In this document: in pieces, positions 16,294 through 23,962 of the stretch | How positions within the stretch are numbered: position 1 is the first letter of the stretch | How the letters are laid out: every line of letters begins with the position of its first letter | Source of the DNA: Paracoccaceae bacterium | GTDB taxonomy: Bacteria > Pseudomonadota > Alphaproteobacteria > Rhodobacterales > Rhodobacteraceae | Reading direction: 5' to 3' | Length of the DNA: 37,084 bases | Assembly: GCA_013373325.1 (NCBI GenBank) | Contig: JABXIA010000136.1 | Coordinates: forward strand, 1-37,084 | The notes under the pieces: generated by a model | Told to the model about the DNA's origin: nothing | Database searches by the model: none | What the model saw: only the letters and a program-made list of their open reading frames with translations | Made by a program: the position numbers and the translations under genes

Positions 16294-18075
16294 TTACAAC
16301 CCGCTCAGCACCGCATCAATCTGCGCCTTGTACGCCAGCACGTCGGCGGGCACCGCTGCCGCCTTGCCCCGCCCCTGCATCTTGCGGTCGGCCCAGGCCA
16401 GCAGATCCGCGATCCGCTTACCCTCCAGGAACGGATTGGCAGCCACCACTGCCGCGCCCATGACGTCGCCGACACCCAAGGAGGGATCACTGGACAGGGC
16501 CCGGTGCGCCCCCTCCGCCCCCAGGAAATGCGCCAGATACAGGCGTCCGGCGGTGGTCTGATGCCCCCGCGCCTGCAAGTATTCCTCGTTTTCCCGTGCC
16601 AGGTTCCGCACCATTTCCCGGCTGAGATCAGGATCCAGCCGCAGCGCCAGCAGCTCTGCCCGCGCCAGGCTCTGGGCCAGGTCCGGATAGTAATTGCGCA
16701 TCATCCGCAGCCAGGTGCCCTCAATGAACTGGCCCAGCCCGGTGGCCGTGGACAGCGGGTTTTTGGCATCGGCCCGCCCGGCGCTTTCCACCTGCACAAT
16801 CCGGCCAACCAGCGCATCCACCGCCTCTATGCCCGCGGCGCCGCCGCCTGCGGCAAAGCTGAAGCAGCCGAAACCGCTGTCCGGCCCGGACCGGGCGGTC
16901 ACATAACAGCGCATCTGCCCCGACGGGCCGCCGAGACCGGCAAACAGAACCTGGCCGCCCCCCTGCCCTTCCGGGCCGGGGTTGGCGGCAAGCACCAGCG
17001 TCAGCCGGTCCTCACCGGAAACCGGGCGCTCCAAATCGAAACGCCTGGACAGCATCACGATCAGCTCGCCGGCCAGATCGGTGGCCAGCCCGTTGCGCAG
17101 AGCCGTGGAGTAAAGCGCATCCAGCAGCCGCGGCTGCTGGCCAGACCCCGTCTGCAAAGGCTTGCGGCCCGACACCTGAAGCAAATCCTCCCCGGCCCAG
17201 GGATCTGCCGCGACCTGAAACCGGCCCGGGCCGGTTTGCGCCATGCTGGCCAGATAGCGCTGCGGCCCGTACAGCGACAGTTGCAGCAACTCCCGTCCCG
17301 CTTGCCCGAACGGTCTTGGCCGCCAGCGAAGCGCCACCAGGCTGCCCGGCGCCAGCGCGCCATCAACGTTCAGCAGCCGCTGCGCCGCCGCGCCGATCTC
17401 CTCTGCCTCCTGCCGGGTGAAGCCGTGATCCTCCAAGAGACCGGTCAGGGTCTGGGACGCAGACAGGTGCAGCACCGTTTCCCTGAACAGATACACGCGC
17501 GCCTGCGCCGCGCTGACTGTGGCGGCGCTGGTAGCCTCCCGAGACCCCGCCAGGGTATCTGCGCCCTGCCGGGCCGCCCCCGGCTCTTCCGCCGCAGGCA
17601 GCGCCCGCCGCCGATGGGCCTGGAACAGGGCAAAATCATCGCGCGCCGACGGCAGATGCACCATCAGCTGCTGCCCGGCGGCAAACAGATCATCCTGAAC
17701 AACCGACAACCGGGCCGGGCCGGGCGGACCTGCACGACCTGGCAGAAAACCCGGCGGCCCCGGCAGCGTCCGGCGGCTGCCGCCCTGGCCCTCCTCCTTA
17801 AGCCGCAGCAGCATCGGTGCGCGGCGCAGGTTCAGCATCGCACGGTTTTGCGCCTGCTGCCGGACCGGTTCTGCAGCGGCTGCTTCGCTCTGCGGCATCA
17901 TGGTCAGGCGGGCGTCTTCCTCTATCCCGCGGTTCAGCACCCAGAACAAAGCCGCCGCGGCCACAGCCGCCAGCGCCGCGCCGCCTGCACCGAGCCGGAC
18001 CGCCAGCCGCCGCCGCCGTCTGGCCGCAGCCTTGGCTTTCGCCCTGTGAAAGACCGGATCAACCGGGATACCCAT
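16294..18075 (-). CDS. Membrane-anchored lytic transglycosylase (SLT domain)
   Basis: A 593-residue protein. A basic N-terminus (KAKAAARRRRR) precedes one membrane helix at about 25-48, so the rest is periplasmic. A Pro/Arg-rich stretch leads to a LysM/OapA-like domain near 200-310 (VLHLSASQTLTGLLEDHGFT), similar to the N-terminal region of MepM-type peptidases. The C-terminal SLT domain begins near 419: RIVQVESAGRADAKNP carries the catalytic Glu at about 430, followed by ATGLGQFIEGTW. It should cleave glycan strands to 1,6-anhydroMurNAc. I use the ATG at 18075, with AGGCAGG upstream; a longer reading would run back over the end of the preceding gene. It lies 10 bases after the caspase-like gene, clearly the same operon. 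Its position suggests wall opening for the T6SS or for the neighbouring Tol-like module. Confidence 0.85.
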   Translation of the reverse strand: MGIPVDPVFHRAKAKAAARRRRRLAVRLGAGGAALAAVAAAALFWVLNRGIEEDARLTMMPQSEAAAAEPVRQQAQNRAMLNLRRAPMLLRLKEEGQGGSRRTLPGPPGFLPGRAGPPGPARLSVVQDDLFAAGQQLMVHLPSARDDFALFQAHRRRALPAAEEPGAARQGADTLAGSREATSAATVSAAQARVYLFRETVLHLSASQTLTGLLEDHGFTRQEAEEIGAAAQRLLNVDGALAPGSLVALRWRPRPFGQAGRELLQLSLYGPQRYLASMAQTGPGRFQVAADPWAGEDLLQVSGRKPLQTGSGQQPRLLDALYSTALRNGLATDLAGELIVMLSRRFDLERPVSGEDRLTLVLAANPGPEGQGGGQVLFAGLGGPSGQMRCYVTARSGPDSGFGCFSFAAGGGAAGIEAVDALVGRIVQVESAGRADAKNPLSTATGLGQFIEGTWLRMMRNYYPDLAQSLARAELLALRLDPDLSREMVRNLARENEEYLQARGHQTTAGRLYLAHFLGAEGAHRALSSDPSLGVGDVMGAAVVAANPFLEGKRIADLLAWADRKMQGRGKAAAVPADVLAYKAQIDAVLSGL

Positions 18076-18085
18076 CGCTGCCTGC

Positions 18086-19516
18086 CTAGCGGAACACACC
18101 GCCCAGGGCGGACCCCGGCGTAATGGTCTGGGCTGGCTGGCTTGACGGCGCCTGCGCGGGCGCAGCCCGCCGGGCTTGGGTCTGCCGACTGCCGCCGCTG
18201 TTTGCGTTTGCGCGCGGGGCGGCGGCCACCGGGCGGGTGCACTCTGCGTCATCCCGGCTGATAATCAGGCGGAACAGCTCTGCCGTCGCCTCCAGACTGG
18301 CGGGGCTGCCGCCGCCAGCAGCCTCGAAATACCGGCGCGCCGCAGCCTGCGAGCCGCGCCCCCAATCGCCGTCAATACGGCTGGTATAACACCCCATACG
18401 GGCCAGTTCGCTCTGCAGCGCCTGCGTCAGCAGCGGCGCCGGCGGATCGAACGCCCCGGCCGCAACCAGACTGGCGAACAAATCCGGATCGCCGCTGCGC
18501 AGACGCTGCCGCGCAGCCAGGTTGTCATAGGCAATTTCACTGCCCTGCAGATCCGCCGGGTCCTGCGCCGCCGCGAAATCCGCACCGTCCGCCCCCTCGA
18601 TCACTCCGACGATGACTGAGGGCTGCGGCAATCCTTCGGCCCGCGGCCGCGCGGCAGACTGCGGCGCCGGTAGTGCCAGGGCCGCACTGCCCCCCAGCAA
18701 ACCGTTTGCCGGCACGGAAACAGGCTGGACCGCGGCCACCGGACGGGCCGGCACCGGCGCCCGGGCGGGCATCAGCCGGACCGTATCCGCCACCGGAACC
18801 TGCGCGCGCCGTGCCGGGACCGCCTTCGCGCTGCCCAGGCCCGCCAGCACCTCCCCGGAACCGTTTCGCACAAAGGCCTGCAAAATATCCGCGGCGGCAG
18901 CGCCCTGCGCCTTGGCTGCCGTCTTCATCGCATCACTCAACCGCCCGCCAGCGGCCGCCGCGGGGCAGGCCTCGCCCGCCGCGGCACTGGCAGCCAGCGT
19001 CAGCGTGACCCCCGCCTTTGCAGCTTCGACAGACAGATCCGGCAGCGCCGCAGCCTCCCCTTCGGTGCCTGCGCAATTCTCGACCAGCAGCAGCAGATGC
19101 GACAGCCCCGCGGCCGCCAGCGGCTCAAGCCGGTCGGCCAGCGCCAGACCGCGCCCGTCCGCAAGCAGGCCGCCATCCGGCTGCACCGGACCCGCATAGT
19201 ACAGCACCAGCCGCACGGCTCCCTGCAGCCCGTCCAGCGCCTCCGCCGCATCCTTGTGCGCTGCATTGCGCAGCAGAACCGGCGCCGCGCCGCTCCAGCT
19301 CCGGATCGCCTCGGCTGCATAATACGCATCGGCAAAGGCCCGTGCCGCACCGCCGCCGGTGTCTCCGACCGCCAGCCCGTGCCAGTCCTGCGCCGCGGCT
19401 GCACCGCAACCAAGACCAGCAGCCGCAATCAGGGCCAGGGCGGCCCGGCGGGCCAGGGAATAAGGAACAGGCTGCAATAGTTTCAACCTAAACGCGGAGA
19501 TCAATACCGGCTTCAT
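18086..19516 (-). CDS. Periplasmic caspase-like protein with peptidoglycan-binding-like domain
   Basis: A 476-residue exported protein; residues 1-42 form a signal peptide ending AAAAQ. Residues ~44-220 resemble the caspase p20 fold (peptidase C14): a hydrophobic strand VRLVLYYAGPV at 101-111 and another, LLLLVENCAG, at 141-150. In active family members the first strand ends in Ser-Gly-His-Gly and the second in Asp-x-Cys. Here the His position is Pro/Val while a Cys (148) remains, so it is probably not a working protease. Residues 362-401 look like a peptidoglycan-binding repeat (ELARMGCYTSRIDGDWGRGS). The tail after 430 is Pro/Ala/Gln-rich and ends SALGGVFR. It is co-transcribed with the transglycosylase. 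The caspase assignment is by pattern only. Confidence 0.7.
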   Translation of the reverse strand: MKPVLISAFRLKLLQPVPYSLARRAALALIAAAGLGCGAAAAQDWHGLAVGDTGGGAARAFADAYYAAEAIRSWSGAAPVLLRNAAHKDAAEALDGLQGAVRLVLYYAGPVQPDGGLLADGRGLALADRLEPLAAAGLSHLLLLVENCAGTEGEAAALPDLSVEAAKAGVTLTLAASAAAGEACPAAAAGGRLSDAMKTAAKAQGAAAADILQAFVRNGSGEVLAGLGSAKAVPARRAQVPVADTVRLMPARAPVPARPVAAVQPVSVPANGLLGGSAALALPAPQSAARPRAEGLPQPSVIVGVIEGADGADFAAAQDPADLQGSEIAYDNLAARQRLRSGDPDLFASLVAAGAFDPPAPLLTQALQSELARMGCYTSRIDGDWGRGSQAAARRYFEAAGGGSPASLEATAELFRLIISRDDAECTRPVAAAPRANANSGGSRQTQARRAAPAQAPSSQPAQTITPGSALGGVFR

Positions 19517-19553
19517 ACCCTAAAGGGAGAGCGCTTTGGAGCAGAATATCCGC

Positions 19554-19982
19554 CTATTGCGCCCCTGAGCGCAGGAAAAATGTCCAGCTGTCCGCCTGCT
19601 GCGTGTCCACTTCATGAAACCGCGCGCCGGTGTAGCCCCGGACCAGGCAATCCGACTCGCCGCGGATCCGGAACCGGCCGGCATCCACGCACATCGGCGC
19701 CGCGCCCTCCAGCAGCACCCGCCCGAATACGTCTTTCGCAAAGACATAGACATACCGTGACCGCAACTTATGGCTGATAAGGTCCGCGCATTGGCTTGGC
19801 CCGACAACCCACCATCCCAGGGTTTCAAAAACATCCCCCTCAGAGACTCCAAGCGCCAGATTGGCAACGTCCAAGGTCTGGTTGCAGACAGTGAACGCCG
19901 CCCTGGCCGGGCGCACGGCGATCAGGCTGACGGCAAGGCAAGTAAGCAGGAAAAGGCGCATCATTATAGGATTGCTGAACAT
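19554..19982 (-). CDS. Secreted DUF1036 family protein
   Basis: A 142-residue exported protein with a signal peptide of about 29 residues (ending RPARA). The mature part matches DUF1036: AFTVCNQTLDVANLALGV, GWWVVGPSQCADLI, then CLVRGYTGARFHEVDTQ. The paired Cys residues probably form disulfides in the periplasm. The family function is unknown; it is common in Alphaproteobacteria. The ATG at 19982 has AGGGGA seven bases upstream; Met 7 or 8 are alternatives. It is first in the leftward run with the caspase-like protein and the transglycosylase, 37 bases before the former. Confidence 0.85.
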   Translation of the reverse strand: MFSNPIMMRLFLLTCLAVSLIAVRPARAAFTVCNQTLDVANLALGVSEGDVFETLGWWVVGPSQCADLISHKLRSRYVYVFAKDVFGRVLLEGAAPMCVDAGRFRIRGESDCLVRGYTGARFHEVDTQQADSWTFFLRSGAQ

Positions 19983-20062
19983 TTTCTGTTTCCCCTACAG
20001 TAATCCCATCCGCGCGGCAGCGAAAGTGAGATAAACGCAACATTTTTTGGCCCGGACCTGAG

Positions 20063-20084
20063 GCCAGCGGCAGAATCCGCTGGC
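20063..20084. other. Perfect inverted repeat in the divergent promoter region
   Basis: GCCAGCGG (20063-20070) and CCGCTGGC (20077-20084) form an 8-bp dyad with a 6-base spacer, in the 134-base gap between the divergent DUF1036 and Pro/Ala-rich genes. It could be an operator shared by both promoters. No U-tract follows in the rightward direction; leftward there is an A-rich stretch further on. No regulator can be named. Confidence 0.35.
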
Positions 20085-20116
20085 GCTGCGCGGCAGCATG
20101 CCTAAAAGTGGCCACC

Positions 20117-20611
20117 ATGGTACGGTATTTCGCGATAGGCGCAGGCCTTGTTTGTCTTTCAGTTGCCGCAGGGGTTGCATTGGTTCTCAGCCACGATGCC
20201 GCCTCCGGACAGCGGCGCCTGGCCTCTCTGGCGCCAGCGGTGCAGCCTGAACCAGCTGTGCGGCGTCACGCCAAGGCCGCGGCCGCTCTGCCCGGCACCC
20301 TGGCCAAACCGGTTTCCGTGCAGGCGGTGCAGCCCGCCGCCAGCGAACCGGCATCGCCGTCCAGCTGCTGCGCTGCACCTCTGGAGCGGCAGGCCCCCGG
20401 CACAGTCCCGCAGCGCCGTGACACGGCGGCACCCGCTCTCCGCCCTGCCGTTCAGGATCCGCAGCTTGTGCACAAGCAAACGCAGGCTGAAAAGCCCGGC
20501 ACAATCACCGTGGCCGGGGCTCAGCCGGCAGCGGTTTCCTTGCCGCCGCAGCTCCAGCGCCGGGACGCGCAGTCCGCACTCCCCGGGTTCTTCATCGGGG
20601 TCTTCCGCTGA
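20117..20611 (+). CDS. Pro/Ala-rich membrane-anchored protein of unknown function
   Basis: A 164-residue protein. One hydrophobic helix at about residues 2-24 (YFAIGAGLVCLSVAAGVALV) anchors or exports it. The rest is Ala/Pro/Gln-rich and looks disordered, with two adjacent Cys midway. It ends SALPGFFIGVFR, resembling the tail of the divergently encoded caspase-like protein (SALGGVFR). Codon use and composition fit its neighbours and support a real gene, but no family is recognisable. An in-frame GTG nine bases upstream of the ATG is an alternative start; the ribosome-binding site is poor for both. It could act as a flexible periplasmic linker in the Tol-like module. Confidence 0.55.
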   Translation: MVRYFAIGAGLVCLSVAAGVALVLSHDAASGQRRLASLAPAVQPEPAVRRHAKAAAALPGTLAKPVSVQAVQPAASEPASPSSCCAAPLERQAPGTVPQRRDTAAPALRPAVQDPQLVHKQTQAEKPGTITVAGAQPAAVSLPPQLQRRDAQSALPGFFIGVFR

Positions 20612-20649
20612 CTCGGCCATAACGGGTTTTTTCTATCGAATTTTCCCGG

Positions 20650-20680
20650 TTGACCTGTGCTGCGGTTTAGCGCCCATATA
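20650..20680 (+). promoter_or_regulatory. Possible promoter upstream of the exbB/exbD/tonB-like operon
   Basis: TTGACC at 20650-20655 is a good -35 match. A CATATA at 20675-20680 is 19 bases downstream and is only a weak -10. The position, 35 bases before a start codon with AGGAA upstream, fits a promoter for the five-gene operon beginning at 20715. Low confidence because of the spacing. Confidence 0.3.
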
Positions 20681-20714
20681 GCCGCGATTTGATGACCAGA
20701 CCCGTTGAGGAAAA

Positions 20715-21152
20715 ATGCGCTTTTGTTCTGCTCTAAAACCGGGGGCTCTTGCCGCCGCCCTTCTGGCCCAGGCCGCAGCCCTGACCGCCCAGGACACCGA
20801 CCAGTTCCAGCTTGATCTGAACGCCGTCACCGAGACCGAAGCGGGTGACTGCCGCCTGACCTATGTTGCCGCGAACCAGTCCGGCACCGCCTTGGAGCGC
20901 GCGTCCTACCAGATCGCCCTGTTTGACGGCGAAGGGGTGGTCAGCCGCCTGCTGGTCCTGGAATTCGGCGCCCTGGTTGAAGGCAAAACCAAGGTCCTGC
21001 AATTTGACCTGACAGGCACACCCTGCGGCGCGATTTCGCGGATTGTCGTCAACGACGCTCCGGCCTGCACCGCCAGCGACGGCAGCGAAAGCCCGCTGTG
21101 CATGTCCAATCTTGCAGCCAGCTCCCGCACACCGATCCAGTTCGGCATCTGA
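20715..21152 (+). CDS. Secreted Cys-containing protein upstream of the Tol/Exb genes
   Basis: A 145-residue exported protein; residues 1-25 form a signal peptide (hydrophobic core GALAAALLAQAAAL). The mature part is a small beta-rich domain: FQLDLNAVTETEAGDCRLTYV, YQIALFDGEGVVSRLLVLEF, then VLQFDLTGTPCGAISRIVVN. Four Cys suggest two disulfides. I recall similar proteins beside ExbB/ExbD genes in Rhodobacterales, but know no function. AGGAA lies upstream of the ATG. The TolQ-type gene starts 58 bases later with its own AAGGAG. It could be a periplasmic partner of the TonB-like protein. Confidence 0.75.
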   Translation: MRFCSALKPGALAAALLAQAAALTAQDTDQFQLDLNAVTETEAGDCRLTYVAANQSGTALERASYQIALFDGEGVVSRLLVLEFGALVEGKTKVLQFDLTGTPCGAISRIVVNDAPACTASDGSESPLCMSNLAASSRTPIQFGI

Positions 21153-21209
21153 CACCCGCCGCCTTTCATTTAACGGCGCGCCGCCTGCGGCCAGCCAAGG
21201 AGTGTTTTC

Positions 21210-21863
21210 ATGACCGGTTTCCGGGGCGATTTGTTTGATCCCTTCACGCTGACAGTCTTTGCCGCTCTGTTCCTGATGTCCTTCACGGTGCTGTCGGTCT
21301 TTTTCTTCAAGCTGCTCCAGTTCGCCCGCCTGGGCGTGGGCAAACGCAGCATGGCTGAGAAAATCATCGATACCTGGCTGTCCGGCCAGGCCGAAGCTGC
21401 CATGCAGCAGGCCGCTGCGCGCCAGTCGGTTCTGTCCAGGGTTCTGCATGCCGTGTTCACCGGCCTGCAGGCCCGCCCCGGCGAAACGGCCTATGCCGAG
21501 GAATTGGGGCGGCAGACCGCCATTGCCGAACTCGCCACCCTGTCAGACCGGATGCGGGCCCTGGAACTGGCCGTGCAGGCGGCGCCCATGCTGGGTCTGC
21601 TGGGAACAGTGATCGGCATGATCGATGCCTTCTCGGTGCTGGCGCAGTCGCAGGCCACCGCGGATCCGGCGGCGCTGGCCGCTGGCATCTGGACCGCGCT
21701 CACCACCACCGCGGCGGGGCTTGCGATCGCCCTGGTGGCCTATTTCCTGGCCAATTGGCTGGACGCCCGGATCGAGCGGGAGCGCAACCTGATCGAGGTT
21801 CTGGTCTCGGCGGCCCTGCATGGCCGGGTCGGCCAGACGGCAAGCGCGCAGGCCCGGACCTGA
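21210..21863 (+). CDS. TolQ/ExbB/MotA-family proton channel subunit
   Basis: A 217-residue inner-membrane protein with three helices: about 13-35, 130-150 and 160-182. The proton-channel family signature is present as AAPMLGLLGTVIGMIDAFSV and GIWTALTTTAAGLAIALVAY, with conserved Gly and Thr lining the pore. The cytoplasmic loop between helices 1 and 2 is long, as in TolQ and ExbB. Such pentamers surround two ExbD/TolR helices and use the proton gradient to drive a TonB/TolA-like arm. Stop and next start overlap (TGATG), so it is coupled to the first exbD. It is not next to tolA/tolB/pal, so it is a specialised paralogue rather than the housekeeping Tol system. Confidence 0.9.
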   Translation: MTGFRGDLFDPFTLTVFAALFLMSFTVLSVFFFKLLQFARLGVGKRSMAEKIIDTWLSGQAEAAMQQAAARQSVLSRVLHAVFTGLQARPGETAYAEELGRQTAIAELATLSDRMRALELAVQAAPMLGLLGTVIGMIDAFSVLAQSQATADPAALAAGIWTALTTTAAGLAIALVAYFLANWLDARIERERNLIEVLVSAALHGRVGQTASAQART

Positions 21864-22318
21864 TGCAAATCAGCCGGCTTGGCCTCCCCGCGCCCCGGCA
21901 GCGCAGGGCATTTGCCCTCACGCCCTTGGCGGACATCATGTTTCAGCTGCTGATCTTCTTCATGCTGTCCTCCAGCCTGACCCCCTATTCGGTTCTGCCC
22001 CTGCACAGCAGCGGCCCGGTGGCGGACCGCCAGCCCGGCCCGGCGCAATCCGCTGCCGCCGAACAGGCCCCGCAGGCCTCCGTCCCCGGCGGCACGGCCT
22101 TGTGGAACCTGGAGGCCGGCAAACTGCGGGTGCAGGGGCAGGACTTCCCCCTTGAGGCCCTGCCCGGCCTTGCCCGCAGCTTGCGCGATGACAACCCTGA
22201 GGCAGCCGTTGTGGTCATCGTGAAGCCCTCGGCCCGGGTGCAGGACCTGACCACCGTGCTTGAGCAACTGCGCACGGCCGGGATTGTCTCGGTCCAGCTC
22301 AGTGCAGGAGCCGGCTGA
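21863..22318 (+). CDS. ExbD/TolR-family protein with the conserved Asp
   Basis: A 151-residue protein with one N-terminal membrane helix, about residues 18-38. The helix reads LTPLADIMFQLLIFFMLSSS and carries the Asp that cycles protons in ExbD/TolR/MotB. The periplasmic part (about 60-150) has the small ExbD fold, ending with a DDNPEAAVVVIVKPSA strand and an LEQLRTAGI helix. The start is the ATG overlapping the stop of the channel gene; the longer upstream reading lies inside that gene. Two bases separate it from the second ExbD gene. Confidence 0.9.
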   Translation: MQISRLGLPAPRQRRAFALTPLADIMFQLLIFFMLSSSLTPYSVLPLHSSGPVADRQPGPAQSAAAEQAPQASVPGGTALWNLEAGKLRVQGQDFPLEALPGLARSLRDDNPEAAVVVIVKPSARVQDLTTVLEQLRTAGIVSVQLSAGAG

Positions 22319-22320
22319 AG

Positions 22321-22725
22321 ATGCTGTCCCGGCGATCCCTGCTGCCGCAGCACAAGGCCCTGCGCACACCCGGCACTTCGCTTGCCATCGTCAATATCGT
22401 GCTGCTGCTGCTGTTCTTTTTCCTGGTAACCGGGTCCCTGGTGCCCGCGCCGGACACCCAGGTTCAGCTGCCTGCAACCCGGGAATTGCCGTCCGGGCAT
22501 CTTCCCAGCCCGCTTCTGGAGGTCGGACCGGACGGCAGCTTGCGTCTCGACGGCAGCGCGGTCACGGCTGCCGCCTTGCAGCACACCCTGCCTGCCGGGC
22601 AGGTCCTGCATGTGCTGACCGACAACACCGCCCCGGCGCTGGATCTGCTGCAACTGCTTGCGCAGCCGCCTTTTCCGGATCTGGACATCCGGCTGGTCAC
22701 CCGCCACAGTCAGGCCGGCTCATGA
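22321..22725 (+). CDS. Second ExbD-like protein, Asp replaced by Asn
   Basis: A 134-residue ExbD-like protein. Its single membrane helix, about residues 17-40, reads TSLAIVNIVLLLLFFFLVTG. Aligned with the preceding ExbD (TPLADIMFQLLIFFML), the essential Asp is replaced by Asn. The short periplasmic domain keeps the family pattern (LLEVGPDGSLRLDGSAV, VLHVLTDNTAP). I recall Asn-type ExbD paralogues paired with Asp-type ones in alphaproteobacterial operons. The product probably forms a heterodimer with its neighbour inside the channel pentamer and cannot carry protons itself. The stop overlaps the next start (ATGA). Confidence 0.82.
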   Translation: MLSRRSLLPQHKALRTPGTSLAIVNIVLLLLFFFLVTGSLVPAPDTQVQLPATRELPSGHLPSPLLEVGPDGSLRLDGSAVTAAALQHTLPAGQVLHVLTDNTAPALDLLQLLAQPPFPDLDIRLVTRHSQAGS

Positions 22726-23945
22726 GCACCCTTCCCTATGGCAGTCCGGCCAGCAGGGGCTGGCTTGCCGCCGCCTGCAGCTCTCTGGCCGTTCACGCGG
22801 CACTGGGCGCGCTTCTCCTTGGCGGCCTGCAGCCTCTCATCGGCCGCTTCGCACCGCAGACCACGCCCCCGCAGGTCCGCGTCACCCTTCAGCGGCTGGA
22901 CTCCGATACGCTGGCCGGCCTTACCCTGCAGGACGGTCTGGCCGGCGCAGAGGCACAGGCCGAAAGCGACCCCCTCTCGCCTCAGATCGCTCACGCAGCG
23001 GACGATATCTCTGACCTTGCGGACCCCGCAGGTAATAAAGCGTCCGGAATGCCGGCCTCTGCGGCGCAGCCGGCCCAGCAGGATCCCGGCCTGCACATTG
23101 CCGCGCCCACCCCGGCCGCCGAGGCAGCTTCGCCCCTTCTGCCGGCAGAGACAGGCCCGCTGGTGCCGGAAACCCTTGCCCCGGTGGCGTCCAGCGGCAC
23201 CGCGGTGTCAACTGCTACCGTGAATGCAGGTCTCACCACCCTGCAGCCGCTGGCGGCCCTGCCCGGCGCACAGTCCGGCACCCCGGAAAAACCAGCCGCA
23301 GCAAAAACCCCGCCACCGCCCCGCGCGCAGGACCTTGCGGTCAAGGACCTGATTTCCCGAATCCGCGCAAACGGCGGGCCGGACTGCTTGCTGGCCTTGC
23401 CCCGAAGGGACGGCGCCGACAGCACCGGCCTGGAGATGCTTGCCGCCCGCGATGCCGCCTTCGGCCAGTTTTCCGAGGCTGTACTGGGTGAGAACGACAA
23501 CGCCCTGCGCCAGACCCGGACGCTGCTGGATCCGCGCCAATGCCCGGCAGCCGAATACATCCGCCGCAACCGCGATTACCCGGCAACCCGGCTGGGGCTG
23601 CGGCTGGACTCCGGCAGGGTCGCCAGCGGCGGCCGGCTCACCGGCGTGCTGCGCGGCACTGCGGGAAAATACGTTGCGCTTCTGCTGGTGGACAACAACG
23701 GCGTGGTCCAGGACCTTCAGCGGTTCCTGACACAGACAGGCAATGTCACCCGCTTCGACGTGCCGGTGACACTGGCCGGCCCAGTCCGCGACACGGCGCA
23801 GATGCTGATTGCCATCGGCAGCACCCGCCCGCTGCAGCAAATCCGCAGCCGCGACGGGCGGCTGGCCCAGGATGTTTTCACCGGCCTCACCGGAGATCTG
23901 ACCGGGTCTGCCGCCCTGGCCGTCGCGGCCTTCGACATCAGATAA
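22722..23945 (+). CDS. TonB-like anchored periplasmic protein with DUF4384-like C-terminus
   Basis: A 407-residue protein. One membrane helix (about 14-36) follows a short cytoplasmic N-terminus containing a Ser/His pair (SSLAVHAALGALLLGG), the layout used by TonB and TolA to contact ExbB-type channels. A long Pro/Ala-rich linker spans about 90-215. The folded C-terminal domain (about 284-380) resembles DUF4384: RNRDYPATRLGLRLDSG, GKYVALLLVDNNGVVQDLQR, then MLIAIGSTRPL. No TonB C-terminal domain is visible. DUF4384 is often joined to caspase-like domains, and here a caspase-like gene lies in the same module. It overlaps the second exbD and is last in the operon; the LysR gene converges 17 bases later. 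Role inferred. Confidence 0.72.
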   Translation: MSTLPYGSPASRGWLAAACSSLAVHAALGALLLGGLQPLIGRFAPQTTPPQVRVTLQRLDSDTLAGLTLQDGLAGAEAQAESDPLSPQIAHAADDISDLADPAGNKASGMPASAAQPAQQDPGLHIAAPTPAAEAASPLLPAETGPLVPETLAPVASSGTAVSTATVNAGLTTLQPLAALPGAQSGTPEKPAAAKTPPPPRAQDLAVKDLISRIRANGGPDCLLALPRRDGADSTGLEMLAARDAAFGQFSEAVLGENDNALRQTRTLLDPRQCPAAEYIRRNRDYPATRLGLRLDSGRVASGGRLTGVLRGTAGKYVALLLVDNNGVVQDLQRFLTQTGNVTRFDVPVTLAGPVRDTAQMLIAIGSTRPLQQIRSRDGRLAQDVFTGLTGDLTGSAALAVAAFDIR

Positions 23946-23962
23946 GCCTGTCCCGGCCAGCG

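Noticed and set aside
16504-18123. 539-codon rightward frame opposite the lytic transglycosylase
   Set aside because: The minus strand carries an SLT domain with catalytic Glu. The plus product is Arg/Pro/Gln-rich shadow sequence.
19995-20180. Small leftward frames in the DUF1036/Pro-Ala intergenic region
   Set aside because: They lack ribosome-binding sites and overlap the divergent promoter region.
22260-22721. N-terminal extension of the TonB-like gene
   Set aside because: It lies within the second exbD gene in another frame and lacks conserved features. The ATG overlapping that gene's stop precedes a normal membrane anchor.
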